NCBI GenBank assembly: GCA_947494715.1
Contig: CANLWG010000003.1
Location: forward strand, 62,001-126,000
Source: an uncultured Flavobacteriaceae bacterium
GTDB lineage: Bacteria; Bacteroidota; Bacteroidia; Flavobacteriales; Flavobacteriaceae
Direction of reading: 5' to 3'
Length of the DNA stretch: 64,000 nt
Shown here: in pieces, positions 46,677-55,124 of the stretch
How positions within the stretch are numbered: position 1 is the stretch's first letter
Layout: every line of letters starts with the position of its first letter
Program-made: the position numbers and the translations under genes
Notes under the pieces: generated by a model
Told to the model about the DNA's origin: nothing
The model's database searches: none
What the model saw: the letters and a program-made list of their open reading frames with translations, nothing else

Positions 46677-49028
46677 ATGCTAAAACATCATCTAAAACTA
46701 TTTTTTAGGAACATTAAAAGGAACAAGAGCACTTTTTCGATTAACATCATTGGCCTGTCCACTGGGTTGGCCTGCGTATTATTGATCGTTCTCTGGGTCT
46801 TTGACGAACTGGGTGTGGACAAGTTCCATGCAAACGATGTTCGCTTATATCAGGTCGTAGAAACCCCCCAAGTGGATGGCCGTACGGTACAGAACCCCAG
46901 TACGGCAGGCCTGTTGGCGGAGACCCTGGCCCAGGAATTCCCAGAAATTGAGCATAGCACAAGTGTACGGGAAACAAGAGAATTATTGTTTTCCAAAGAG
47001 GAGACCAATTTTAAGGCACGGGGCCTATTTGCCAATAGGGAGTTTTTTAACGTGTTTTCCTTTCCCCTTCTTCAGGGAAATAGCGCTACTATACTTGGGG
47101 ATAAGAATTCCATAGTGATATCGGAGGATTTGGCCAAGCGGTTTTTTGGTCAAACGGATAACGTAATCGGTGAAACATTGGAACTGGATGGGAAAGCACC
47201 TTTTACGGTTTCCGGGATTTTGGAAAATGTACCTGCCAATTCCTCTATCCAATTCGATTTTGTGATGCCTTTTGAATTCTTTAAGGAGATAAACCCCAAT
47301 ACCCTGGATTGGGGCTACAACATCGTACAGGTTTATCTGGTTTTGAAAGAAGGGGCGAACATTACCGATTTCAATACCAAAATCAAGGGTTTCATGGGAA
47401 CCAAAACCAGTGACCAAGGCCGACCCTTGTCCACACGTTTGTTTTCCGATAACTATCTCTACGACAAATATCAAGATAGGGTGGAGAAGGCAGGTAGGAT
47501 TACATATGTGCGACTTTTTTCCCTAATCGCTTTTTTAATTTTGGTCATTGCCTGTATCAATTTCATGAACCTTTCTACGGCGAACGCGTCACGTAGGCTA
47601 AAGGAAATTGGTATAAAGAAGGCCTTGGGGTCCAAACGGAACGTTTTGGTATCCCAATATCTGGTGGAATCCCTATCTATAACCTTTTTGTCCCTTTTGA
47701 TCGCCCTCCTGGTCGTTGCTTTGTTGTTGCCCCAGTTCAATATCATTGCAGCAAAGCAGATAACACTGGACTTCAAAGCGCAATATATTTTGGCTCTGGG
47801 AATCATTTTAGTGATTACAGGCCTTTTGGCCGGCAGCTATCCTGCTTTTTATCTTTCGGGATTGAACGCCATCACAACACTGAAAGGGAAACTCAACACT
47901 TCAAAGGGGGAGGTGCTTGCCCGGAGGGGCCTTGTTATTTTTCAGTTTGTACTTTCCACTATTTTAATCGTTTCCGTACTGATTGTCTATAGACAGTTGG
48001 AATTTGCCCAAAATAAAAACTTGGGGTACAATAAGGACAATGTGGTGTACTTTGATATAGAGGGAAAGGCTAGACAAAACTTGGATACATTCTTATCCGC
48101 TGTGGAGCAGCTCGAGGGTATAGCCTCTGCCAGTAGCATTTCTACCAATATCGTAGGTGGGAACAACACCACTACCCGTTTGCAATGGCCTGGAAAAATA
48201 CCCGATGAAAAAGCAGTATTTCAGATACGTCCCGTAAACTATAACATGATTGAGACTTTTGATATCAATATCATTGAGGGGAGGTCCTTTTCCAAGGAGT
48301 ACGGAGCGGAAGGATCCAAGATTATCTTTAATCGGACAGCGGTCGACTTGATGGGGCTGGAAGATCCCATTGGGAAGGAAGTTTCTCTGGAGAACACCAA
48401 TTTTGAAATCGTGGGGGTTACGGAAGATTTCCATTTCGCTTCGCTCCATGAAGAGATCAAACCCTTATTCTTTGTTTTGCGACCCGAGTGGACGCGTACA
48501 GTTATGGCCAAAATCGAAGCAGGCCAGGAAAAAATCGCTTTGGGCAATCTTCAGGATTTTTACGAACGGTACAATCCCGGCATCGATTTCGATTTTAAAT
48601 TTTTGGATGACACCTATGCTGCGCAATATGCTTCGGAACAGCGAGTCTCCACACTGGCCAAGTATTTTGCGGGTCTCGCCATATTGATTTCCTGTTTGGG
48701 CCTCTTTGGACTGGCAACCTTTAATGCACAAAGGCGTCGAAAAGAAATCAGCATTCGGAAGGTATTGGGTCAGAGTGCCGCGCAGGTAACCCTTATGCTT
48801 TCCGGTGAATTTGCCAAGCTGGTCTTGATTGCGATGTTGATCGCCCTACCCATCGCCTATTTTTTGACTAGCAACTGGTTATCGGGTTTTGCCTATCGTA
48901 TTCCGTTGCAGCTATGGTATTTCTTGGGAGCAGGTTTGCTGGCCCTTCTGGTAGCCATGTTGACTGTTGGAAGTCAGGCCATTCAGGCCGCAAATAGGAA
49001 CCCGGTGAATTCGTTACGGGAGGAGTAA
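46677..49028 (+). CDS. FtsX/MacB-like ABC permease, array copy 19
   Basis: A 783-residue FFRN-clade permease (MLKHHLKLFFRNIKRNKST), the shortest intact copy. The coupling helices are SRRLKEIGIKKALGSKRNVL (about 305-324) and RRRKEISIRKVLGQSAAQV (about 686-704). Helix 6 is AGLAILISCLGLFGLATFNAQ. Its last ~100 residues are almost those of copy 16, including 44 identical nucleotides at 48885-48928. The tail is NPVNSLREE. It is followed by one of the two long palindromic elements of the AGACCTGTCAGG family. Confidence 0.92.
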   Translation: MLKHHLKLFFRNIKRNKSTFSINIIGLSTGLACVLLIVLWVFDELGVDKFHANDVRLYQVVETPQVDGRTVQNPSTAGLLAETLAQEFPEIEHSTSVRETRELLFSKEETNFKARGLFANREFFNVFSFPLLQGNSATILGDKNSIVISEDLAKRFFGQTDNVIGETLELDGKAPFTVSGILENVPANSSIQFDFVMPFEFFKEINPNTLDWGYNIVQVYLVLKEGANITDFNTKIKGFMGTKTSDQGRPLSTRLFSDNYLYDKYQDRVEKAGRITYVRLFSLIAFLILVIACINFMNLSTANASRRLKEIGIKKALGSKRNVLVSQYLVESLSITFLSLLIALLVVALLLPQFNIIAAKQITLDFKAQYILALGIILVITGLLAGSYPAFYLSGLNAITTLKGKLNTSKGEVLARRGLVIFQFVLSTILIVSVLIVYRQLEFAQNKNLGYNKDNVVYFDIEGKARQNLDTFLSAVEQLEGIASASSISTNIVGGNNTTTRLQWPGKIPDEKAVFQIRPVNYNMIETFDINIIEGRSFSKEYGAEGSKIIFNRTAVDLMGLEDPIGKEVSLENTNFEIVGVTEDFHFASLHEEIKPLFFVLRPEWTRTVMAKIEAGQEKIALGNLQDFYERYNPGIDFDFKFLDDTYAAQYASEQRVSTLAKYFAGLAILISCLGLFGLATFNAQRRRKEISIRKVLGQSAAQVTLMLSGEFAKLVLIAMLIALPIAYFLTSNWLSGFAYRIPLQLWYFLGAGLLALLVAMLTVGSQAIQAANRNPVNSLREE

Positions 49029-49039
49029 CCCGCTGTGTT

Positions 49040-49094
49040 ACCTGTCAGGTTGGAACCTGTTCGCCCTTTTTGGCGGAAAGCCTGACAGGTCTCA
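49040..49094. repeat. Nested palindromic element (55 nt), copy C
   Basis: Outer arms ACCTGTCAGG (49040-49049) and CCTGACAGGT (49081-49090) enclose an inner hairpin CGCC-CTTTTT-GGCG (49062-49075). The 55-nt unit differs at only two positions from 51494-51548, which lies at the same place after the next permease. The pair could be duplicated together with the gene, or be a mobile extragenic palindrome. Confidence 0.8.
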
Positions 49095-49124
49095 ATTAAG
49101 GCATCAATCAAAAAATAATGAACT

Positions 49125-51482
49125 ATGCTAAAACAAAATATCTTACTTTTTTTCAGGAACATCAAAAAGAACAAAAGCACCTTTTTGATCAATATTATAG
49201 GCCTATCTACGGGATTGGCATGTGTGTTATTAATTTGTCTATGGGTAAGCGACGAGTTAAAAATGGATGGGTTTCATGAGAATGAAGGCTTACTTTATCG
49301 GGTAATAGAACATGTACAATTCGATGGCAACAGCATAACGACTTGGAAAGAAACTTCAGGACCGATCGCTGAGGTATTGGTAGATGAAATGCCCGAAGTG
49401 GAATATGCCACTCCCGTTGTTCCAGGTTCTTGGTTTGGAAAGATTTCCCTTTCTGCCGGAGAGAACAATTTAAAAGCAGAAGGGAATTACGTCGGGAAGG
49501 ACTATTTTAATATTTTCTCCTATGGATTGGTCATTGGGGATAAGAATCAGGTACTCTCGAACAGGAATTCCATTGTACTATCCAAGGATTTGGCCATAAA
49601 ACTATTCCAAACGACTGAAAACATCATAGGTAAAGTGGTCGAGCTTGAACAGGAGCAACAATTTCTGGTCTCGGGAGTTTTCGAAGGAACACCTTCCAAT
49701 TCCACGGTTCAATTTGATTTTGCCCTACCTTTTGAATTACTTGAAGACAAACCTCTTGGGGTAGATAGTTGGGGCAGTCTAGGCCCCCAAGTATACGTAG
49801 TATTGAAGGAAGGGACCAATGTGGAAGAGTTGAATAAGAAAGTGGCCATGATCGTAAAGAACAGATATGAAGATTCTACACGTTCCCCGATGCTAGTTCC
49901 TTATTCACAGGATTACCTCTATGGAACGTATGAAAATGGCAAGCAGGTGGGAGGCAGAATCGAGTATGTAAGATTGTTCTCTTTCATCGCCTTGATTATT
50001 CTACTTATTGCTTGTATCAATTTTATGAATCTTTCCACCGCAAGAGCTTCCAGAAGGTTAAAAGAGATAGGCGTAAAAAAAGCTGTGGGCGCAAAACGCA
50101 AGGCTTTTATTTATCAATTTCTAAGCGAATCAATTGTGATGACTTTCATGGCCCTGACCATGGCCCTTGCGTTAGTAGTGCTCTTCCTCCCACAGTTTAA
50201 CATGATTATAGGAAAACAATTGGTGTTGAATTTTGATGGGAACCTTGTTCTTTTAATACTGGGAATTACCTTGTTTACAGGCCTAATAGCAGGAAGCTAC
50301 CCGGCACTTTATCTGTCTGGATTTAATGCGGTAACCGTTCTCAAGGGAAAGCTGGATAGTTCGCTTGGGGAATTGTGGACACGAAAAGGATTGGTCGTTG
50401 TTCAGTTTTCGCTCTCTATTATATTGATCGTGTCCGTTTTGGTGGTATATGGTCAAGTGGAATTTGTACAAAACAGAAATTTGGGATATAACAAGGAGAA
50501 TATTGTCCACTTTAAGGTAGAAGGGAAGATTAAGGAACAATTGGAGGCTTTTGTATCCCAAGTAAAAAAGATACCAGAAGTAGACAATGTATCCAGTACT
50601 ACCCATGATATGGTAGGTCATAATTGGTCCGTTGGGATCGATTGGGAAGGAAGGGATCAAGATAACCCGGTCTCTTTTCAGGTTGCCGGTGTAGACTATA
50701 ACTTAATCGAAACATTAGGAATGGAGATGACTAGCGGACATAGTTTTAGCCGTGATTTTGGGAGCGATAGTACAGGAATTATATTTAATGAAAGGGCCAT
50801 AAAAGCTATGGGCCTTAAGGATCCTATTGGTAAGACAGTACGTTTTATGGGTGAAAAAAAGATTATAGGAACCGTGAAGGATTTTCATTTTAAATCCCTT
50901 CATGAACCAGTAGAACCCCTTTTGATGATCATGATGCCCGATGCCGTAAAAAAGGTTATGGTTCGAATAGCAGCTGGAAAGGAAAAAGAAGCTCTTGCCA
51001 AAATCCAGGATTTTTATCGGTCATTTAATCCGGGGTTTCCATTTGAGTACGAATTTTTGGATGAAAACTACCAGGCACTTTATGAATCCGAACAACGTGT
51101 AGCCACGCTGTCCAAATATTTTGCGGCCATGGCTATATTGATTTCCTGTTTGGGATTATTTGGGTTGGCTATTTTTACCGCGGAGCGACGGCGTAAGGAA
51201 ATCAGTATTCGAAAAGTACTCGGGCAAAGTGTTACCCAGATTACGGTTATGCTCTCCAGCCAATTTGCAAAACTTGTTTTGGTCTCAATATTGGTAGCAC
51301 TGCCTTTAGCTTACATTTTGGTGAATAACTGGTTATCAGGATTCGCATATCGTATTCCCTTGGATGTTTGGTATTTCGTGGCGGCCGGATTGGTATCTTT
51401 GGGTATCGCGATGCTTACGGTAGGTAGCCAGGCCATTGGGGCTGCTAATAAAAATCCCGTAGATGGATTACGGGAAGAATGA
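49125..51482 (+). CDS. FtsX/MacB-like ABC permease, array copy 20
   Basis: A 785-residue FFRN-clade permease (MLKQNILLFFRNIKKNKST). Helix 1 is IIGLSTGLACVLLICLWV, nearly identical to copy 19. The coupling helices are SRRLKEIGVKKAVGAKRKAF (about 308-327) and RRRKEISIRKVLGQSVTQI (about 688-706). The segment before helix 2 is GGRIEYVRLFSFIALIILLI, matching copy 2 rather than its own clade. The second periplasmic domain has HSFSRDFGSDST. The tail is NPVDGLREE. It is bracketed by the two near-identical nested palindromes. Confidence 0.92.
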   Translation: MLKQNILLFFRNIKKNKSTFLINIIGLSTGLACVLLICLWVSDELKMDGFHENEGLLYRVIEHVQFDGNSITTWKETSGPIAEVLVDEMPEVEYATPVVPGSWFGKISLSAGENNLKAEGNYVGKDYFNIFSYGLVIGDKNQVLSNRNSIVLSKDLAIKLFQTTENIIGKVVELEQEQQFLVSGVFEGTPSNSTVQFDFALPFELLEDKPLGVDSWGSLGPQVYVVLKEGTNVEELNKKVAMIVKNRYEDSTRSPMLVPYSQDYLYGTYENGKQVGGRIEYVRLFSFIALIILLIACINFMNLSTARASRRLKEIGVKKAVGAKRKAFIYQFLSESIVMTFMALTMALALVVLFLPQFNMIIGKQLVLNFDGNLVLLILGITLFTGLIAGSYPALYLSGFNAVTVLKGKLDSSLGELWTRKGLVVVQFSLSIILIVSVLVVYGQVEFVQNRNLGYNKENIVHFKVEGKIKEQLEAFVSQVKKIPEVDNVSSTTHDMVGHNWSVGIDWEGRDQDNPVSFQVAGVDYNLIETLGMEMTSGHSFSRDFGSDSTGIIFNERAIKAMGLKDPIGKTVRFMGEKKIIGTVKDFHFKSLHEPVEPLLMIMMPDAVKKVMVRIAAGKEKEALAKIQDFYRSFNPGFPFEYEFLDENYQALYESEQRVATLSKYFAAMAILISCLGLFGLAIFTAERRRKEISIRKVLGQSVTQITVMLSSQFAKLVLVSILVALPLAYILVNNWLSGFAYRIPLDVWYFVAAGLVSLGIAMLTVGSQAIGAANKNPVDGLREE

Positions 51483-51491
51483 CCCGTTGTT

Positions 51492-51548
51492 AGACCTGTC
51501 AGGTTGGAACCTGTGCGCCCTTTTTGGCGGAAAACCTGACAGGTCTCA
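51492..51548. repeat. Nested palindromic element, copy D
   Basis: Outer arms AGACCTGTCAGGT (51492-51504) and ACCTGACAGGTCT (51534-51546), perfect over 13 bp. The inner hairpin is CGCC (51516-51519), CTTTTT, GGCG (51526-51529). It is near-identical to 49040-49094. It ends 30 nt before the start of copy 21. Confidence 0.82.
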
Positions 51549-51578
51549 AAAATATCATAATCAAAAAAGCTAAAAGCC

Positions 51579-53978
51579 GTGCTAAAACACAACATTGTAC
51601 TTTTTTTTAGGAACATCAAAAAGAACAGGAGTACTTTTTTAATCAATATTATTGGGCTTTCTACGGGAATCGCCTTTGTTATGTTGATATCCCTGTGGGT
51701 GACAGATGAGCTTAATATTGATACATTCCATGAAAATAACGATAGATTATTCCAAGTAATGAAAAATGTATCTTCTGAGAATGGGATATCAACGTTTGAA
51801 TATACTCCTGGGTTATTGGCAAATGCTCTTTCTATAGAAATACCGGAGATTGAAACTGCCGTTTCTGTAGTACCACCTACCAGATTTTCGAGTAAAGGAA
51901 TACTTTCCGGTGGCGATGATTCCATAAAAGCCAGTGGACAGTATATTGGAAGCGATTTCTTCGATGTTTTCACATATAAATTCATCCAAGGAAACGAAAA
52001 AGGTTTTTTTTCTGATAAACATAACATTGCCATATCCAACTCACTTGCCAAGAAATTGATTGGAACCGCTGAAAATGCGATTGGTAAGGTTGTGGAATGG
52101 GATCATGAAATGCTCGGGGGAAAGTATACAATTGTGGGTGTTTTTGAAGATTTACCATCAAACTCAACAAGTCAGTTTGATATTCTATTCAATTATAATC
52201 TATTTCTTGAGGAAAATCCTAAATTGAAAAATTGGGCAAACAGTGATCCTGCCACCTATATTGTGGTAAAAAAGGGCACAGATGTTACCACACTTGAAAA
52301 TAAAATTGTTGATTTCATCAAAGAAAAGAATCCCAATTCTAGTGAATCTTTGTTCCTTCAACAATACTCCAAAAAATATCTTTATGGAAATTATGAAAAT
52401 GGAAAACCTGCTGGTGGCAGGATTATCTATATCCGTTTGTTTTCTATTCTTGGAATATTCCTACTTATAATAGCATGTATAAATTTCATGAACCTTTCAA
52501 CTGCAACTGCTCTAAAAAGGTTGAAAGAGGTTGGGGTAAAAAAGGCGGTTGGGGCTAATCACAGAACATTGGTTTTTCAATATTTGGGGGAGTCTTTCCT
52601 AATGGTTTTTATTTCAAGTATTATTGCGATTTTGATAGTTATATTATTACTCCCCATGTTCAATGATTTGGCTGGGAAGTATCTTTCAATTGATTTCGAT
52701 CTTAACCTAGTTTTGAGGGTTTTGATTATTATCTTATTAACCGGATTCATTGCTGGCGGTTATCCTTCTTTATTTTTTTCAGGTTTCAACCCAGTTGCCA
52801 TGCTCAAGGGAAAAATCAGTTCTTCAAACGGAGGAGTATTAACACGCAGAGTCATGGTAGTCTTTCAATTTGCTGTATCTATTATTATGATGGTAGGAGT
52901 TTTGGTAGTTTATTATCAAACGGAATTGGTGAGGACAAAAAACATTGGATATAATCGTGAGAATATTATTTATTTTGAAAAAGGAAGTAAAGGAGATAAT
53001 CAGGAATCTGAAATATATGAACGTAATCTTGAGAACTTCCTCACTACAATCCGTAATACCCCAGGCGTAATAAGTGCGTCGAATTTTAGGCATAGTATAG
53101 TTGACCGTCAAGGGGGGACCACAAGCGTAAGCTGGCCGGGTAAATCAATGGAGACCAGTATTGTCTTCACGGATTATCCGGTCGGGTATGATTTTATAGA
53201 AACTTTGAACATTGAAATGAAAGAAGGGAATTCTTTCTCAAAGGAGTCGCATTCAGGGAAATCTATGGTGGTCTTTAACGAAACGGCAATAAAAAGTATG
53301 GGGCTTAAGGATCCGATAGGCAAGACTGTAAAGATATGGGGAGAGGATAGGAAGATTATAGGAGTTACAAGGGATTTTCATTTTCAGTCGTTTTACGAGG
53401 AAATAAAGCCATTATTTTTTGATTTCAGTGTTAATCCAAAAGTCTCTAATATCATTGTTAAAATAGCAGGGAGAGGAGAAAAGGAAACAATAGAAAGGTT
53501 ATCAAAACTATATATGGAGTTTAGCGATGGTCTTCCATTCGAATATTCTTTTTTGGATAAAGATTATCAAGCTTTCTATGAGTCGGAAAATCGTGTGGCT
53601 ACGCTTTTGCAATATTTTGCATGCATGGCAATACTTATTTCTTGTTTGGGAGTATTTGGTCTCGCAACCTTTACAGCAGAACGACGAAGAAAGGAAATCA
53701 GCATAAGAAAAGTGCTCGGGCAAAGTGCGGCACAGATAACGTTCATGTTATCCAATGAGTTTACAAAATTGGTTTTGTCATCCATTCTGATAGCATCTCC
53801 CATTGCTTATTTCTTGGCAAACCATTGGCTGTCCGATTTTGCTTATCGGATTCCATTGCGAGGATGGTTTTTTTTAGGTGCCGGACTGGCAGCTTTGTTG
53901 GTAGCGATGTTGGCAGTCGGAAGTCAAGCTATACAGGCCGCCAATAGAAATCCGGTAAATGCACTTCGAGATGAGTAG
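51579..53978 (+). CDS. FtsX/MacB-like ABC permease, array copy 21 (GTG start)
   Basis: A 799-residue FFRN-clade permease. The conserved N-terminus (MLKHNIVLFFRNIKKNRST) begins at a GTG; every other copy uses ATG. The coding sequence is visibly richer in A+T than its neighbours (for example ATT/AAT/AAA codons throughout 51.8-53.6 kb). The coupling helices are LKRLKEVGVKKAVGANHRTL (about 311-330; LKR and NH vary the clade pattern) and RRRKEISIRKVLGQSAAQI (about 702-720). The tail is NPVNALRDE. It is intact, so weak initiation may keep expression low (inference). The next gene starts 13 nt later. Confidence 0.91.
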   Translation: MLKHNIVLFFRNIKKNRSTFLINIIGLSTGIAFVMLISLWVTDELNIDTFHENNDRLFQVMKNVSSENGISTFEYTPGLLANALSIEIPEIETAVSVVPPTRFSSKGILSGGDDSIKASGQYIGSDFFDVFTYKFIQGNEKGFFSDKHNIAISNSLAKKLIGTAENAIGKVVEWDHEMLGGKYTIVGVFEDLPSNSTSQFDILFNYNLFLEENPKLKNWANSDPATYIVVKKGTDVTTLENKIVDFIKEKNPNSSESLFLQQYSKKYLYGNYENGKPAGGRIIYIRLFSILGIFLLIIACINFMNLSTATALKRLKEVGVKKAVGANHRTLVFQYLGESFLMVFISSIIAILIVILLLPMFNDLAGKYLSIDFDLNLVLRVLIIILLTGFIAGGYPSLFFSGFNPVAMLKGKISSSNGGVLTRRVMVVFQFAVSIIMMVGVLVVYYQTELVRTKNIGYNRENIIYFEKGSKGDNQESEIYERNLENFLTTIRNTPGVISASNFRHSIVDRQGGTTSVSWPGKSMETSIVFTDYPVGYDFIETLNIEMKEGNSFSKESHSGKSMVVFNETAIKSMGLKDPIGKTVKIWGEDRKIIGVTRDFHFQSFYEEIKPLFFDFSVNPKVSNIIVKIAGRGEKETIERLSKLYMEFSDGLPFEYSFLDKDYQAFYESENRVATLLQYFACMAILISCLGVFGLATFTAERRRKEISIRKVLGQSAAQITFMLSNEFTKLVLSSILIASPIAYFLANHWLSDFAYRIPLRGWFFLGAGLAALLVAMLAVGSQAIQAANRNPVNALRDE

Positions 53979-53991
53979 AACAAATTAAAAA

Positions 53992-55113
53992 ATGAATATC
54001 ATGAAAAAACTTCCATTACTTTTCTTCGTACTTTTTGGGATTTCTTTATTAGCCCAAAAGAAGGGAAAATATATTCCAATGAAGGCCGAAAAATGGGAAT
54101 TTAAGGCAGAAGCAGCAGAATTTATGGAATATAAATCCAGACCGGCGCTCAAAATTCTAACAAGTAGCGATAGGGTCATATTAAAGGATTTGAATTTCAC
54201 CAATGGAACCATAGAATATGATTTTGAGCCATTGGACCCTAGGTTTGCTTCCTTATATTTTAGATGGAAGGATGCCCTGGAGAATGAATGTTTTTATTTC
54301 CGCACGGGGGCGGCGGGAAATCCGTTCGCTGTGGATGCCATTCAATATGCTCCTCATGTTGATGGGATAAATCTTTGGGATATGCTCTTTCACTTTCAAT
54401 CCAATGCCGACTTTAAGACCGGAGACTGGAATCACGTAAAATTGGTGATTTCGGGCGAACAAATGAAAGTCTTTGTAAACGATATGGAGCATCCCGCATT
54501 GGTAGTACCAAAATTGGAGGGGAACGTTTCCGAAGGACTGTTGGCCTTTGATGGGCAGGGAATCATTTCTAATCTGGAAGTAAAGGCCGATGCTGTGGAA
54601 GGACTTTCTCCCGAACCTGGGCCGGATCCCACGGCCAATGACGCACGCTACCTCCGCAATTGGGAGGTTAGTGAAGTAATAGTTCCTCCCAAAAATATAG
54701 ATTTTGACTACGATTATTTTCCCAAAGAAGAAACCAAATGGGAGGAAATCATTTCAGAACGTAGGGGATTGATCAACCTCACCCGAAAGTTTGGAAAAGC
54801 GGAGGATCGGAGAATCGTCTGGTTAAGGACAACGATCAATTCTACAAAGGCCCAGGAAAGAATGCTCCATTTGGGTTTTGGCGATGAAGTTTGGGTTTTC
54901 ATAAACAAACGACCCCTATATATGGATAAAAACTACTATGGCACTCCGTTGATCAAGTCACCTGATGGACGTTGTTCCATTGAAAATGCAGTGATCAAGA
55001 CTCCCTTGAACGAGGGAGATAACGAATTACTGATCGGAGTGGCAAACAGCTTTTATGGCTGGGGAATAATCGCTCGTCTCGATAAACTAGTTGATTTAAA
55101 AATTGAGAATTAA
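53992..55113 (+). CDS. Exported two-domain protein with LamG/DUF1080-like and galactose-binding-like folds
   Basis: A 373-residue predicted exported protein. The signal peptide is hydrophobic LPLLFFVLFGISLLA followed by Q. An alternative ATG at 54001 gives a slightly shorter leader and is equally possible. Residues about 25-200 have the concanavalin-like pattern of 3-keto-disaccharide hydrolase/DUF1080 proteins: FTNGTIEYDFEPLD, ASLYFRWKDA, GDWNHVKLVISGEQMKVFVND. An acidic/proline linker (PEPGPDPTAND) follows. Residues about 215-373 look like a jelly-roll domain of the galactose-binding type (MLHLGFGDEVWVFINKRPLY, ELLIGVANSFYGWGII). No catalytic residues can be named with confidence. It is tightly packed (13 and 11 nt) between copies 21 and 22, so co-transcription is nearly certain. 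It may bind a glycan or act as a partner of the permeases (inference). Confidence 0.78.
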   Translation: MNIMKKLPLLFFVLFGISLLAQKKGKYIPMKAEKWEFKAEAAEFMEYKSRPALKILTSSDRVILKDLNFTNGTIEYDFEPLDPRFASLYFRWKDALENECFYFRTGAAGNPFAVDAIQYAPHVDGINLWDMLFHFQSNADFKTGDWNHVKLVISGEQMKVFVNDMEHPALVVPKLEGNVSEGLLAFDGQGIISNLEVKADAVEGLSPEPGPDPTANDARYLRNWEVSEVIVPPKNIDFDYDYFPKEETKWEEIISERRGLINLTRKFGKAEDRRIVWLRTTINSTKAQERMLHLGFGDEVWVFINKRPLYMDKNYYGTPLIKSPDGRCSIENAVIKTPLNEGDNELLIGVANSFYGWGIIARLDKLVDLKIEN

Positions 55114-55124
55114 ATTTAAAGGAC

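Noticed and set aside
51311-52051. 246-residue minus-strand open frame
   Set aside because: It is antisense to copies 20 and 21, spans their gap, and has no domain features; a shadow of biased codon use.
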